64,000 bases of DNA from Geodermatophilus sp. YIM 151500 (GCF_025716945.1 NZ_JAOVZT010000006.1:236276-300275); one strand, 5' to 3'; numbered from the stretch's first letter, positions 43,309 through 53,161 are shown. Notes: generated by a model not told the origin, from the letters alone. Made by a program: numbers and translations.

Positions 43309-43335
43309 CGGCCACCGACCAGAGGTCGGTGGCCG
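43309..43335. terminator. Bidirectional terminator between purM and DUF3073 gene
   Basis: Perfect 12-bp stem (CGGCCACCGACC and complement) with a 3-nt loop, 57 bases past the purM stop and 39 bases past the end of the convergent gene. Confidence 0.85.
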
Positions 43336-43374
43336 CTACCGGGAGCTGTCGTGGCCTGCGGATGCGACCGGGGC

Positions 43375-43593
43375 TCAGCGGGAGCTGGTCGCCCAGTCGT
43401 CGTCCGCGTCGTCGTCCGCCCAGCGGTCGGTGTACTCGTCGTCCTCGTCGTCGTCCGTCGCGTGGTGCGACGGGAAGGACGACGGCTGACCGGCGAGCTC
43501 GCGCTGCAGCGCGGAGAGATCGGTGTTCGGTGAGCTGTACTTGAGCTCACGGGCCACGCGCGTCTGCTTGGCCTTCGCACGGCCGCGCCCCAT
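43375..43593 (-). CDS. DUF3073 family protein
   Basis: A 72-residue actinobacterial protein with a basic N-terminus (MGRGRAKAKQTRVARELKYSS, Arg/Lys-rich) and a strongly acidic C-terminus (DDDEDDEYTDRWADDDADDDW). The family is conserved beside purM in many actinomycetes. The split charge suggests nucleic-acid or ribosome contact, but the role is unknown. The ATG is eight bases after GAGGGGG. Confidence 0.88.
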   Translation of the reverse strand: MGRGRAKAKQTRVARELKYSSPNTDLSALQRELAGQPSSFPSHHATDDDEDDEYTDRWADDDADDDWATSSR

Positions 43594-43751
43594 CGGCTCG
43601 ACCCCCTCGTTACGGCGTCCGGGAGCCCAGCTCCGGGCTGGACGGCCCGCGTGGTGACCCCGACTGAGTGACTGTGTCTGGAGCGAGCTTACGACACGGA
43701 TCGGCCACGGGCACGCGTCCACCCTCCGGGGGACGGAGCCCTCCGTCGCCG

Positions 43752-44816
43752 TCAGCGGGGGAGCCGGATGGTGGCCAGCCGGCCCACGGAGGCGATCCGT
43801 TCCTCGGCCAGCCGGTCGGCGGCGATCGCCGGCGGCACGCCTTCTTTGGTCGCCGTCTCGAAGACCCGCAGGGCGACGTCGAAGATCCCGCTCGCCTTGG
43901 CCTGCGCGCGCTGGAAGGAGAAGCCGTGCCGCTCGTCCTCGACCTGGATCACCCCGCCCGCGTTCACCAGGTAGTCGGGGGCGTACAGGATGCCGCGGTC
44001 GACCAGCTGCTGGGCGACGTCGGCGGTGGCGAGTTGGTTGTTCGCGCCGCCGCAGACGATGGCCGCGGGGAGCACGGCGACGGTCGCCTCGTCGAGGGCC
44101 CGCCCGAGCGCGCAGGGCGCGTAGACGTCGTGCGGGGTGCGCACGAGCGTCGCGGTGTCCGGGACCGCGCGCACCGACGGGTGGCTCGCGCGCACCCGCG
44201 CGACCGCGGCCGGGTCGACGTCGCTGACCACCACGTCGGCGCCGTCCTCGACCAGGTGACCGACCAGCCAGGTGCCCACCTTGCCCACACCGGCGACCGC
44301 GACGGTCCGGCCGGCCAGCGTCGGCTCGCCCCAGGTGTGCTGCGCGGCGGCCCGCATGCCCTGGAAGACGCCGTACGCCGTGAGCACCGACGAGTCGCCG
44401 CAGCCGCCGTAGGCCTCCGACCGGCCGTGCGCGTACCGGGTCTCCCGCGCGACGACGTCGAGGTCGGCATTCGTCGTGCCGACGTCGCAGGCGGTCAGGT
44501 ACCGACCGCCCAGCGACTCGACGAAGCGGCCGTAGGCGCGCAGCAGCGCCTCGGTCTTGTCGGTGCGCGGTTCGCCGATGATGACGGCCTTGCCGCCGCC
44601 GAGGTCGAGCCCGGCCAGGCTGTTCTTGTAGGCCATCGCCCGCGACAGCGCGAGCACGTCGGTGACGGCGTCGTCCTCGCTCGCGTAGGGGTAGAAGCGG
44701 GTGCCGCCGAGGGCGGGTCCCAGGGCGGTCGACCAGATCGCGATCACCGCGCGCAGCCCGCTCTCGCGGTCGGAGCAGAAGACGACCTGTTCGTGCCCCT
44801 CGCGCAGTACGTCCAC
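43752..44816 (-). CDS. Leucine/valine dehydrogenase (Glu/Leu/Phe/Val dehydrogenase family)
   Basis: A 354-residue NAD-dependent branched-chain amino acid dehydrogenase that interconverts leucine, valine or isoleucine with their 2-oxo acids. Lys64 ([10 protein letters not shown]) and Lys76 ([12 protein letters not shown]) are the substrate-binding and catalytic lysines; the NAD fold begins at [10 protein letters not shown] (about 169). The GTG has no ribosome site, but TAGGCT on the minus strand (44828-44823) is six bases upstream, so it is probably leaderless. The precise amino acid preference cannot be told from sequence alone. Confidence 0.92.
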   Translation of the reverse strand: MDVLREGHEQVVFCSDRESGLRAVIAIWSTALGPALGGTRFYPYASEDDAVTDVLALSRAMAYKNSLAGLDLGGGKAVIIGEPRTDKTEALLRAYGRFVESLGGRYLTACDVGTTNADLDVVARETRYAHGRSEAYGGCGDSSVLTAYGVFQGMRAAAQHTWGEPTLAGRTVAVAGVGKVGTWLVGHLVEDGADVVVSDVDPAAVARVRASHPSVRAVPDTATLVRTPHDVYAPCALGRALDEATVAVLPAAIVCGGANNQLATADVAQQLVDRGILYAPDYLVNAGGVIQVEDERHGFSFQRAQAKASGIFDVALRVFETATKEGVPPAIAADRLAEERIASVGRLATIRLPR

Positions 44817-44891
44817 GTCAGGAGCCTAGTTCGCGCCGGAGCCGCGGGAGCCGCGCGCACGACGCCCGGTGCGCGGCCGGGTGCACCGCGC

Positions 44892-45158
44892 TCACTCGAA
44901 GGGGTTCTCGCCGGCCTCGATCTGCTCGGCGAACTCGGCCAGGGCCGCCATGTCGGGGTCGCCCCCGGCCGCGCGCACCACCGACTCGAGCGCCGCGCAC
45001 ACCTCCCCGGCCGGGCGGCCGGCGTGGCTGTGCCCGATCGCGGCGAGCCGGGGCCGCACCCGCTCGCTCAGCTGCTCCTCGAGACGGGCGGACGGCGGAC
45101 GGAGGAACTCGAGCAGCCCGCGCTGCAGCTCCGCGCCGATCCTCGACCTGCGTGCCAT
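44892..45158 (-). CDS. Hypothetical protein
   Basis: An 88-residue, probably helical soluble protein (GAELQRGLLEFLRPPSARLEEQLSERVRPRL, then MAALAEFAEQIEAGENPFE at the C-terminus). I do not recognise the family. The ATG follows GGGAGG at proper spacing, which supports it as a real gene. It lies upstream of the leucine dehydrogenase on the same strand and is divergent from the dehydrogenase at 45268. Confidence 0.65.
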   Translation of the reverse strand: MARRSRIGAELQRGLLEFLRPPSARLEEQLSERVRPRLAAIGHSHAGRPAGEVCAALESVVRAAGGDPDMAALAEFAEQIEAGENPFE

Positions 45159-45267
45159 GCCCGACCTCCCGCGGCCGCCGGGTCGCGGCCCGCACCCACC
45201 ATGCACCGCCGGGGGTGGCAGCACCAGACCGGAGACACCCGACCGGCGCGCGGCTACGCTGCCGCGC

Positions 45268-46434
45268 GTGGCGGGCGCGCGGGACGTCGGGGTGGCGGTC
45301 ATCGGCTTCGGCTGGATGGGCCGGGTGCACGCCCAGGCCTACGCGCGGGTGCGGCACCACTTCCCGGACCTGCCGGCGTTGCCCCGGCTCGTCGCGGTCG
45401 CCGACGAGGTGCCGGGCCGGGCGGAGCAGGCCGCCGAGCAGTTCGGCTTCCTCCGGGCGACCCGCGCCTGGCAGGACGTGCTGGCCGATCCGGACGTCGA
45501 GGCGGTCAGCGTCACCGCGCCCAACTTCCTGCACCGCGAGATCGGCGCCGCGGTCGCCGAGGCCGGCCGGCACCTGTGGATCGAGAAGCCGGTGGGGCTG
45601 ACGGCCGACGACGCGCAGGCGGTGGCCGCGGCGGCCGACCGGGCGGGCGTGCGGAGCGCGGTCGGGTTCAACTACCGCAACGCCCCCGCCGTCGCCGCGG
45701 CGCGCAACCTCATCGCCTCGGGCGGCATCGGCACGGTCACGCACGCCCGGTTCCGCTTCTTCAGCGACTACGCCGCGCACCCCGAGGGGGCGCTCACCTG
45801 GCGGTACGAGCGCGCCCGGGGCGGGAGCGGCGTCCTGGGCGACCTCGCGTCGCACGGCATCGACCTGGTCCGCCACCTCCTCGGCGAGGTGAGCTCCCTG
45901 GTCGCCGACACGGCGGTCTTCGTCGCCGAGCGGGCCCGCCCCGGCGCGGCGACGGCCGGTCACGCCCGGGCGACCGGCGGGGAGCCCGGCCCGGTCGAGA
46001 ACGACGACTACGTGTCGGCACTGCTGCGCTGCGCCTCCGGGGCCCGGGTCGTGCTGGAGGCGAGCCGGATCGCCGTCGGGGAGCAGAACGCCTACGGCTT
46101 CGAGGTGCACGGCACGACCGGCGCGCTCTTCTGGGACTTCCGCCGGATGGGCGAACTCGGCGTCAGCCAGGGCTCGGCGTACCAGGACCAGCCGGTCAGC
46201 ACGCTCTTCGTCGGCCCCGGAGCCGGCGACTACGCCGCCTTCCAGCCCGGTGCGGGGATCGCCATGGGATACGACGACCTCAAGGTGGTCGAGGCCTGCA
46301 CCTTCCTGCGCTCGATCGCCGACGGGCGCGCCCACGGCCCCTCGCTGGACGACGCCGTCGCGGCGGCCGTGGCACTGGACGCGATGGCGGAGTCCGCGGA
46401 GCGCGGCGGCTGGGTGGACGTCGTACCCCGCTGA
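45268..46434 (+). CDS. Gfo/Idh/MocA family oxidoreductase A
   Basis: A 388-residue NAD(P)-dependent dehydrogenase. The Rossmann motif VIGFGWMGRVHAQAY is at the N-terminus; WIEKPVGLTADDAQA carries the conserved EKP lysine, GFNYRNAPAV follows, and GVLGDLASHGIDLVRHLLG supplies the catalytic-region Asp/His. The family oxidises sugars, cyclitols and related polyols. The GTG start has no ribosome site; TACGCT seven bases upstream suggests a leaderless mRNA. It is the first of six such genes in the catabolic island and lies just upstream of the ABC importer. Confidence 0.9.
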   Translation: MAGARDVGVAVIGFGWMGRVHAQAYARVRHHFPDLPALPRLVAVADEVPGRAEQAAEQFGFLRATRAWQDVLADPDVEAVSVTAPNFLHREIGAAVAEAGRHLWIEKPVGLTADDAQAVAAAADRAGVRSAVGFNYRNAPAVAAARNLIASGGIGTVTHARFRFFSDYAAHPEGALTWRYERARGGSGVLGDLASHGIDLVRHLLGEVSSLVADTAVFVAERARPGAATAGHARATGGEPGPVENDDYVSALLRCASGARVVLEASRIAVGEQNAYGFEVHGTTGALFWDFRRMGELGVSQGSAYQDQPVSTLFVGPGAGDYAAFQPGAGIAMGYDDLKVVEACTFLRSIADGRAHGPSLDDAVAAAVALDAMAESAERGGWVDVVPR

Positions 46435-46783
46435 GCCCGACCGCGTCGGACCCCGCGCCCGGCGCGCCGCGGACGACCACTCCCAACTCGTTACGAGACC
46501 GTGACCCGGCGTGGTCGCAGCCGGATCGTCGCGCAATCGACTGCGGACAGCGTCTTGACGACCGTTGTTACCGCTGTCACATTGAGCCATGTCAGTTTGT
46601 CAGGACATAGGAACCACCGCGTTGCGGTGCTCCGGTCCTGACTCCGGCTCCGACGCCCTACCGGTGGAGGCGCCGGAGCAGCACTATCTCCGCAGCCGCA
46701 TGCCGATCGCTTCCCCGCGGGAGGTCCCGCACCGGCCGGCGGCCCGCCCTCCCGGTGGATCGCAGACAGGAAGGAATGGCTCG
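46435..46783 (+). promoter_or_regulatory. Control region of the ABC importer operon
   Basis: No convincing gene is seen in this 349-base gap. TTGACG (46555-46560) followed after 17 bases by CACATT (46578-46583) is a plausible promoter. Downstream, TGTCA occurs three times within about 35 bases (near 46575-46610), which may be a regulator site. A small palindrome CTCG-TTA-CGAG is at 46488-46498. The ribosome site GGAAGGA precedes the ATG at 46784. Confidence 0.45.
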
Positions 46784-47767
46784 ATGAGAAGTATCGGGAC
46801 GCCGATGAAGGCCGCGGTCGGGTTCGCCGCCGTCGGTCTGGCGCTCGCCGCCTGCAGCAGCGAGGGCGGTGCGCGCAACCAACCCGGCGCCGCCGGCGCG
46901 GCAGGCGGCGAGGAGTACACCATCGCGATGGTCACCCACGAGGCCCCGGGCGACACGTTCTGGGACAAGATCCGCGCCGGTGCCGAGGCGGCCGCCGCCA
47001 ACCACGGCATCACGTTGAACTACTCGAACAACCAGGACGCCGGCGAGCAGGCGACGCTGGTCCAGAACGCGATCGACAGCGGCGTGGACGGGTTGGCCAC
47101 CACGCTGCCCACCCCGGACGCGATCGGTCCGACGGTGCAGGACGCGGTCGACGCGGGGATCCCGACGGTCGCCTTCAACGCCGGCATCAACGACTACCAG
47201 AACTACGGCGTCACCATGTACTTCGGCTCCGACGAGGACCTCGCCGGGCAGACCGTGGGCACGAAGATCTCCGAGGAGAACGCCGGCCACACCGTCTGCG
47301 TGATCCAGGAGCAGGGGCAGGTGCAGCTCGAAGCGCGCTGCGCCGGCGTGCAGAAGACCTTCCCCGACACCGAGATCCTCTACGTCAGCGGCCGCGACCT
47401 GCCGGCGGTGCAGCAGACCATCGGGGCCAAGCTGCAGCAGGACCCGTCGATCGCCAACGTCGTGGCGCTGGGTGCCGACATCGCCCTGGCCGCGAACCAG
47501 GCGAAGGCCGACTCCGGCAGCCAGGCGCAGGTCGTCACCTTCGACCTCAACGCCGACGTCGCCCAGGCGATCGAGTCGGGCGAGATCCTGTTCTCCGTCG
47601 ACCAGCAGCCCTACGTGCAGGGCTACATGGCGGTCACGTCGCTGTGGTTGAACCTCACCAACGGCAACGACATCGGCGGTGGCGGCCCGGTGCTCACCGG
47701 TCCGTCCGTCGTCGACCAGACGAACATCGGCCCGATCGTCGAGTACGCGCAGAACAACACCCGGTAG
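46784..47767 (+). CDS. Sugar ABC transporter substrate-binding lipoprotein
   Basis: A 327-residue periplasmic-binding-protein-like lipoprotein. The signal peptide ends in a lipobox LAAC at about Cys23. The body has the type I fold of ribose/inositol/AI-2 binding proteins: YTIAMVTHEAPGDTFWDKIRAGAEAAAANHGI, GVDGLATTLPTPDAI and FSVDQQPYVQGYMAV near the C-terminus. The ATG follows AGGAAGGA. It is first in an importer operon with a permease and one ATPase. The ligand is unknown; sugars or cyclitols are likely from the neighbours. Confidence 0.92.
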   Translation: MRSIGTPMKAAVGFAAVGLALAACSSEGGARNQPGAAGAAGGEEYTIAMVTHEAPGDTFWDKIRAGAEAAAANHGITLNYSNNQDAGEQATLVQNAIDSGVDGLATTLPTPDAIGPTVQDAVDAGIPTVAFNAGINDYQNYGVTMYFGSDEDLAGQTVGTKISEENAGHTVCVIQEQGQVQLEARCAGVQKTFPDTEILYVSGRDLPAVQQTIGAKLQQDPSIANVVALGADIALAANQAKADSGSQAQVVTFDLNADVAQAIESGEILFSVDQQPYVQGYMAVTSLWLNLTNGNDIGGGGPVLTGPSVVDQTNIGPIVEYAQNNTR

Positions 47768-47836
47768 TCGCACGGGGGGAGCCGGGTCCGGCCGGCTCCC
47801 CCCACCCCGTCCCGCCCCCCAGCCCTGGAGCCCTCC

Positions 47837-48901
47837 ATGAGCTCGTCCGTCGCCACCAAACCGGCCGCGCCGCCGCCGGCCGCACCACCCCCCGGCCGCG
47901 CCCAGCGCTCGCTCTTCTCCCGCGTGCTCGGCCGTCCCGAGGTCGGCGCGCTGGCCGCGGCCATCGTGATCTTCGCCTTCTTCTACGCCGTCGCCCCGCC
48001 GTTCCGCACCCTGCCGGCGCTGGCGACCGTCCTCTACGCCTCCTCGACCATCGGGATCGTCGCCGTCGGCGTCGCGCTGCTGATGATCGGCGGGGAGTTC
48101 GACCTGTCCGCCGGTGTCGCGGTGACGACGTCCGCGCTGGCCGCCGGCATGATCACGTTCCAGTTCAGCCTGAACATGTGGGTCGGCGTGGTGGTCAGCC
48201 TGCTCATCGCGCTGACCATCGGCTTCGTCAACGGCTGGCTGGTGATGCGCACCGGCATACCCAGCTTCCTGATCACGCTGAGCACCTTCTTCATCCTCCA
48301 GGGTGTGAACCTGGGTGTGACCAAGCTGGTCACGGGCACCGTAGCCACGCCCAACACCAGCGCGCTCGACGGGTTCGCCTCCGCCAAGGCGGTCTTCGCC
48401 TCGGACATCCCGCTGGGCTTCATGACCGTGAAGGTCACCGTGCTGTGGTGGCTGCTGTTCGTCGCCGTCGGGACGTGGCTGCTGCTGCGCACGCGGACCG
48501 GCAACTGGGTGACCGCCTCCGGCGGCAACCAGGCCAGCGCGCGGGCGGTCGGCGTCCCGGTGCCCAAGGTCAAGATCGGCCTGTTCATGGGCGTCGCGTT
48601 CCTGGCCTGGTTCCTCGGGATGCACCTGCTCTTCAACTTCAGCACGGTGCAGGCCGGCCTGGGCATCGGCAACGAGTTCATCTACATCATCGCCTCGGTG
48701 GTCGGCGGCGCGCTGCTCACCGGGGGCTACGGCTCGGCGGTCGGCTCGGCGCTGGGCGCCTTCATCTTCGGCATGACCACGCAGGGCATCGTCTACGCCG
48801 GGTGGGACCCCAACTGGTTCCGCACGTTCCTCGGCGTCATGCTGCTCCTCGCGGTCATGGTCAACCTGTACATCAAGAACTACGCGGCCCAGAGGAGATG
48901 A
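47837..48901 (+). CDS. Sugar ABC transporter permease
   Basis: A 354-residue inner-membrane permease of the ribose/inositol branch, with a Pro/Ala-rich N-terminus and about ten helices. [41 protein letters not shown] and [21 protein letters not shown] are the family landmarks, matching the orphan permease at 24013-25074. The ATG is preceded by a GGAG sequence. It is followed two bases later by the ATPase gene. Confidence 0.92.
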   Translation: MSSSVATKPAAPPPAAPPPGRAQRSLFSRVLGRPEVGALAAAIVIFAFFYAVAPPFRTLPALATVLYASSTIGIVAVGVALLMIGGEFDLSAGVAVTTSALAAGMITFQFSLNMWVGVVVSLLIALTIGFVNGWLVMRTGIPSFLITLSTFFILQGVNLGVTKLVTGTVATPNTSALDGFASAKAVFASDIPLGFMTVKVTVLWWLLFVAVGTWLLLRTRTGNWVTASGGNQASARAVGVPVPKVKIGLFMGVAFLAWFLGMHLLFNFSTVQAGLGIGNEFIYIIASVVGGALLTGGYGSAVGSALGAFIFGMTTQGIVYAGWDPNWFRTFLGVMLLLAVMVNLYIKNYAAQRR

Positions 48902-48902
48902 C

Positions 48903-49718
48903 GTGACCGACACACTGGCCGAGCACGCCGCACCGGACCTGAAGGTCGGGACGCCGCTCGTCGAGATGGAGGGCGTCGGCAAGAGCTACGGCGCCATCCG
49001 CGCCCTGGAGGGCATCGACCTGCGGGTGAACGCCGGAGAGGTCGCCTGCGTCCTGGGTGACAACGGTGCGGGTAAGTCCACCCTCATCAAAATCATCTCG
49101 GGTCTGCACCCGCACACCGAGGGCACCGTCAAGGTCGACGGCAAGCCGGTGCACTTCTCCTCGCCGCGGGAGTCCCTCGACCACGGGATCGCCACCGTCT
49201 ACCAGGACCTCGCGGTGGTCGGCCTCATGGAGGTCTGGCGCAACTTCTTCCTCGGCTCGGAGATCCGCAAGGGCAAGTACCCCATGGCCCCGCTCGACAT
49301 CGCGGCCATGCGGGAGATCGCCGACACCGAGCTGCAGAAGATGGGCATCGTCGTCAAGGACATCAACCAGCCCATCGGCACGCTGTCCGGTGGTCAGCGG
49401 CAGTGCGTGGCCATCGCCCGTGCCGTGTACTTCGGCGCGCGGGTGCTGATCCTCGACGAGCCCACCGCCGCCCTCGGCGTGAAGCAGTCCGGCGTCGTGC
49501 TGAAGTACACCGCCGCCGCCCGCGACGCGGGTCTCGGCGTCGTCTTCATCACCCACAACCCGCACCACGCCTACCTGGTGGGCGACCACTTCATCATCCT
49601 CAAGCTGGGCCGGCGGGTGCTCGACAAGAAGCGCTCGGAGGTCTCCCTCGAGGAGCTCACCACGGAGATGGCCGGCGGCCAGGAGCTCGCGGAACTCTCG
49701 CACGAGCTCAAGCGCTAG
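48903..49718 (+). CDS. Sugar ABC transporter ATP-binding protein
   Basis: A 271-residue ATPase with a single nucleotide-binding domain (RbsA/XylG relatives have two). All motifs are intact: Walker [10 protein letters not shown], signature [14 protein letters not shown], Walker [12 protein letters not shown], and switch His in [15 protein letters not shown]. Its GTG begins one base after the permease stop. It completes the importer for the catabolic island. A nested hairpin terminates the operon. Confidence 0.94.
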   Translation: MTDTLAEHAAPDLKVGTPLVEMEGVGKSYGAIRALEGIDLRVNAGEVACVLGDNGAGKSTLIKIISGLHPHTEGTVKVDGKPVHFSSPRESLDHGIATVYQDLAVVGLMEVWRNFFLGSEIRKGKYPMAPLDIAAMREIADTELQKMGIVVKDINQPIGTLSGGQRQCVAIARAVYFGARVLILDEPTAALGVKQSGVVLKYTAAARDAGLGVVFITHNPHHAYLVGDHFIILKLGRRVLDKKRSEVSLEELTTEMAGGQELAELSHELKR

Positions 49719-49730
49719 CCGCACAGCCGG

Positions 49731-49785
49731 CAGAGTGCGCGGATGGGCAGTTCCCGGCCGGGGAATCGCCCGTCCGCGCACTCTG
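49731..49785. terminator. Nested bidirectional hairpin after the ABC operon
   Basis: 18-base arms with one G-T pair (CAGAGTGCGCGGATGGGC at 49731-49748, complement at 49768-49785) enclose a second hairpin TTCCC-GGCC-GGGAA. It lies between the convergent ATPase and TIM-barrel genes. Confidence 0.82.
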
Positions 49786-49858
49786 TCGGCGCCGGCGCGG
49801 GGTCAGGCGCCCGCGTGGCACTCCTCGTGCAGGGCGCGCCCCACCGGCTCGCCGCCGG

Positions 49859-50734
49859 TCACCGGACGCGGGCGGCCGCCACGACCTCGCGGGCGGTGGC
49901 GGCGGCGCGTGCCGCGGCTTCCCGGACGGCGAGCCGGCGGTGCGCGGTGGAGAGGATCTCGACACCCCACGGACCGGACCAGCCGGCGGCGCGCAGCGCG
50001 GTGATGATGCCGGCCAGGTCGAAGGAGCCCTCGCCGCAGTAGCGGCGCCGGTCGACGGTGTCCTCGAACAGCGTGCCGACGACCTCGCCGTCGGCGTCGT
50101 CCAGCTCAACACCGACGATCCGCCGCAGCGGGAGCGCCGCGAGCTCGTCCGGCGGGGTGCCGGCACGCTCGACGTGCCAGACGTCGACGACGAGCCCGCC
50201 GGCGGGGTGACCGGCCTCCTCGACCAACCGCAGCGCGTCGTGGACCGTCCGGATGTTGGACCAGGGCAGGAACTCGATGCCGAGGCGGGCCCCGGCGTCG
50301 GCTGCCTGGCCGGCGAGGAGGGTGAACTCGTCCGCCCAGCGTCCCGGCTCCCACCGCGCCCCGCTGGTGTCGGGGGTGACCTTGACGTGACGGGCGCCGA
50401 GCGCCTCGGCGGCGGTCAGCAGGAACCGGCGCAGCTCGTCCGATCGCGCCCGCGCGGGGCCGCTGCTCCACCAGTCGGGCAGCCCTTCCAGCTCCACGTG
50501 GACGATGCCGTTGTCCGCCAGCATCGCGCGGACGCCCGACAGACCGTGCTCGCGCTCGGCGGTGGCCAGGTCGACGGCGAGGACTCCGAAGCCGGTGAAC
50601 CCTGCGGCGGCCGCGGCCTCGATCCGCTCCCGCAGCGGGACCGGGCTGCGCCAGTCCGCCCGTGTCGGTGCGGCGTCGCCGGCCGTCGTCCAGCACGTGG
50701 CGAGCAGCTCGTCGGCGGCTGCCATGTCCTCCAT
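49859..50734 (-). CDS. Xylose-isomerase-like TIM-barrel protein 1 (sugar phosphate isomerase/epimerase family)
   Basis: A 291-residue AP-endonuclease-2-fold barrel. Putative metal ligands are in LGIEFLPWSN, VVDVWHVERAG, VGVELDDADG and WGVEILST. The family contains isomerases, epimerases and dehydratases such as IolE and 3-dehydroshikimate dehydratase. It is clearly paralogous to the protein at 54342-55241 (shared ELLATCWT-AGDAAP start and VELDDAD). The ATG at 50734 follows GGGAG. It lies downstream of the PhyH-type oxygenase gene, from which a repeat hairpin separates it. Confidence 0.88.
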   Translation of the reverse strand: MEDMAAADELLATCWTTAGDAAPTRADWRSPVPLRERIEAAAAAGFTGFGVLAVDLATAEREHGLSGVRAMLADNGIVHVELEGLPDWWSSGPARARSDELRRFLLTAAEALGARHVKVTPDTSGARWEPGRWADEFTLLAGQAADAGARLGIEFLPWSNIRTVHDALRLVEEAGHPAGGLVVDVWHVERAGTPPDELAALPLRRIVGVELDDADGEVVGTLFEDTVDRRRYCGEGSFDLAGIITALRAAGWSGPWGVEILSTAHRRLAVREAAARAAATAREVVAAARVR

Positions 50735-50751
50735 CCCCGCTCCCGGCTGCC

Positions 50752-50812
50752 GGAAGGGCCCTCCTGCCGCCGCCCCGAGCGTCGGCGAGGGGTGGAGGCA
50801 GGAGGGCCCTTC
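50752..50812. repeat. Palindromic repeat element (family copy 1)
   Basis: 16-bp perfect arms GAAGGGCCCTCCTGCC (50753-50768 and complement 50797-50812) around 28 bases. Read on the minus strand, its core contains CACCCCTCGC followed by GCTCGGGGCG, which also occur in the element at 60078-60134. It sits one base past the PhyH-like gene stop and may also act as its terminator. Confidence 0.78.
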
Positions 50813-50813
50813 T

Positions 50814-52001
50814 TCAGAATGCGTTGGCGTGCCGCTCGGCCTGGGCGGTCAGCTCGGCGTCCAGCGCCTCGGACGTCCACTGCTCCTGCAGGGCGCGCCA
50901 GACCAGCTCGGCCTGGGTCTCGGGGGCGAGGCCGCCGATCGGCTGGTCGCGGTCGAGGTTCGTGGGGAAGGCGTAGCCCTCGGCGGAGGCGGCGACCACG
51001 TTGCGCAGGGTGCGCTCGTCGACACCGGCGGCCCGCTGCGCCAGCAGGACCGGGTGGAGCGCCCGGCTCATGGCCGCGCGGTCGACGGTCTCCATGGCGC
51101 GGCCGAAGGCGGAGGACACCTGCAGCAGGTTGGCCATGCGGCGGACGTCGGTCGAGCGGTTGGTACCCGCGCCGTGGAACAGGGCCGGGTTGAAGAAGGC
51201 GGCGTCGCCCTTCCGCAGCGGCAGCTGCACGAAGTGCTCGTCGAAGTAGGCGGTGAACTCCGGCTGGTGGAAGGCGACGTAGCCGGGGGCGTACTTCTGC
51301 GAGTGCGGCAGGTACATCGTCGGCCCGGTGACCACCGGCATGTCGCAGTGCGCCACCGCGCCCTGCAAGGTCATGACGGGGGAGAGGCGGTGCACGTGGG
51401 CCGGGTAGGCGAGGGCCTGCTCCTCGGACATGAACCCGAGGTGGTAGTCGCGGTGGGCGACCTGGGCCTTGCCGCCGGGGTTCACCACGTTGACCTGGCT
51501 GGTGACCTGGTACCCGCGGCCCAGCCAGGCCTCCGAGACGAGGGCGAGCACGTCGTTGCCGTAGTACTCGGCGAACAGCTGCGGCTCGCGGACGGCGAAC
51601 TTGTCGAGCGCCCCCCAGATGCGGTCGTTGGCGCCGGGCGTGGCGAAGTGGTCGCCGCCGACGACCCCGGCGGCCTTCTGCTCGGCGATCACCGCTTCGA
51701 AGACGGCGGTGGCCCGGTCGACGACGCCCGCGTCGGGGAAGGCGTCGGCGAAGACCACGATGCCGGGACCCTCGGCCAGCGCCCGGGCCAGCTCGGCCTG
51801 CACGTCCCGGCGGCCCTCCGGCGTGGTGACGTGGTTGCGCAGCCGGGATCCGTAGACGAGGACGTTCTCCCGGACCTCGTCGGCGTAGGGGTGGTCGGCG
51901 AGGTCGGTGGTCGTCTCGACGATCGCGCGGAAGTCCGCCAGCCGGCAGTCGTCCGCGGTGAACCAGCCGCGGGTGGTCGGGGGAGAGGCCAGGGTGTGCA
52001 C
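50814..52001 (-). CDS. Phytanoyl-CoA dioxygenase (PhyH) family oxygenase
   Basis: A 395-residue Fe(II)/2-oxoglutarate-type oxygenase. The metal triad is visible: His183-x-Asp185 in VAHRDYHLGF and His276 in FFNPALFHGAGTNRS, with Arg282 nearby to hold 2-oxoglutarate. Members hydroxylate or demethylate small molecules. The GTG at 52001 follows GGAAGGA at seven bases; longer starts lack a site. It is divergent from a LacI regulator and upstream of TIM-barrel protein 1, so it probably acts on the imported carbohydrate or an ether or methyl derivative of it. Confidence 0.87.
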   Translation of the reverse strand: MHTLASPPTTRGWFTADDCRLADFRAIVETTTDLADHPYADEVRENVLVYGSRLRNHVTTPEGRRDVQAELARALAEGPGIVVFADAFPDAGVVDRATAVFEAVIAEQKAAGVVGGDHFATPGANDRIWGALDKFAVREPQLFAEYYGNDVLALVSEAWLGRGYQVTSQVNVVNPGGKAQVAHRDYHLGFMSEEQALAYPAHVHRLSPVMTLQGAVAHCDMPVVTGPTMYLPHSQKYAPGYVAFHQPEFTAYFDEHFVQLPLRKGDAAFFNPALFHGAGTNRSTDVRRMANLLQVSSAFGRAMETVDRAAMSRALHPVLLAQRAAGVDERTLRNVVAASAEGYAFPTNLDRDQPIGGLAPETQAELVWRALQEQWTSEALDAELTAQAERHANAF

Positions 52002-52087
52002 GGCGACGTCCTTCCGGAGCGGGATGAGATGTCGTCGAGCCTGACGGGTGAGGGCGGGGATCACAAGGGTGCCGAACCATCGCAGAT

Positions 52088-52104
52088 CCATCATTTGTCC
52101 CTCA
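52088..52104. promoter_or_regulatory. Possible regulator site in the PhyH/LacI divergent region
   Basis: CCATCA-TTTGT-CCCTCA: on the minus strand this reads as two TGAKGG hexamers spaced 11 bases apart. A related arrangement is at 53162-53178 on the other side of the LacI gene. It overlaps the LacI gene's likely -10. The evidence is pattern only. Confidence 0.3.
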
Positions 52105-52114
52105 GACTGGACGC

Positions 52115-53155
52115 ATGCCGCACCCGTACCCCGTCCGCGAGATCGCTCGTCAGGCGGGGCTCTCCGAGGCGACCGTGGACCGCGTCCTCAACCGGCGCGG
52201 GGGTGTGCGGCAGAGCACGGTGGACCAGGTGCACCGCGCGATCGCCGATCTGCACCGCCAGCGCTCGCAGGTGCGGCTGACCGGGCGGACCTTCTTCCTC
52301 GACGTGGTGGTCGACGCGCCCGCCCGCTTCTCCTCGGCGGTGCGGGCGGCACTGGAGTCGCAGCTGCCGCTGGTCCGACCGGCGACGTTCCGGGCGCGGT
52401 TCCACCTCGCGGAGGCGCCCCCGGTCGCCGAGCTGGTGGCCACGCTCGACGACATCGCGCGGCGCGGGTCGCAGGGCGTCGTCCTCAAGGCCCCGGACCA
52501 CCCCCAGGTCCTGACCGCGGTCGAACGGCTGGCAGAGGCCGGCGTCCCCGTCGTCACGCTCGTCACCGACCTGCCGACCAGCCGACGGGTCGCCTACGTC
52601 GGCCTGGACAACCGGGCCGCCGGGGCGACCGCGGCCTACCTGCTCGACCAGTGGCTGCCCGACGACGCCGCCGTCCTCGTCACCCGGGGCACCGGCTCCT
52701 TCCGGGGCGAGGACGACCGCGAGATGGGCTTCCGCGCGACCACCCGCGCCCTTCGTCCCGGCCGGCGCCAGGTCGACCTGGTCGACGCGACGGGCGACGA
52801 CGACGCGCTGCGCGGCTCGGTCCGCGACGCCCTCGCCGCCGATCCGGGCATCGCCGGCGTGTACTCGCTGTACGCCACCGGCGGCAACGCCGCGACGCTC
52901 GCCGCCTTCGCCGACGCCGGGCGCAGCTGTCGCGCGTTCGTCGCCCACGACCTGGACGCCGAGAACCTCGCACTGCTGCAGGACCGGCGCCTGTCGGTGG
53001 TGCTGCACCACGACCTCGCCCTCGACCTGCGCCGCGCCTGCCACGTGGTCATGCAGGCCCACGGTGCGCTGCCCGGCGCGCCGCGGTCCTGGCACTCGGG
53101 CATCCAGGTGGTCACGCCGTACAGCATCCCTGCCGAAGCGCTCGTCACGTCCTGA
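52115..53155 (+). CDS. LacI-family transcriptional regulator 1
   Basis: A 346-residue regulator. An N-terminal helix-turn-helix (PVREIARQAGLSEATVDRVLNRRGGV, about 6-31) and hinge precede a periplasmic-binding-protein-like sensor domain (SQGVVLKAPDH, GVYSLYATGGNAATLAAF). The variant TVDRVLN recognition helix resembles LacI regulators that pair with inositol or sugar systems. It probably governs the divergent PhyH gene and the following dehydrogenase operon. No ribosome site is seen; a CAGACT element six bases upstream suggests a leaderless mRNA. Confidence 0.9.
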   Translation: MPHPYPVREIARQAGLSEATVDRVLNRRGGVRQSTVDQVHRAIADLHRQRSQVRLTGRTFFLDVVVDAPARFSSAVRAALESQLPLVRPATFRARFHLAEAPPVAELVATLDDIARRGSQGVVLKAPDHPQVLTAVERLAEAGVPVVTLVTDLPTSRRVAYVGLDNRAAGATAAYLLDQWLPDDAAVLVTRGTGSFRGEDDREMGFRATTRALRPGRRQVDLVDATGDDDALRGSVRDALAADPGIAGVYSLYATGGNAATLAAFADAGRSCRAFVAHDLDAENLALLQDRRLSVVLHHDLALDLRRACHVVMQAHGALPGAPRSWHSGIQVVTPYSIPAEALVTS

Positions 53156-53161
53156 CCGGGC

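Noticed and set aside
46488-46498. CTCG-TTA-CGAG as an operator of the ABC operon
   Set aside because: Only four paired bases per arm and far from the predicted promoter; expected by chance.
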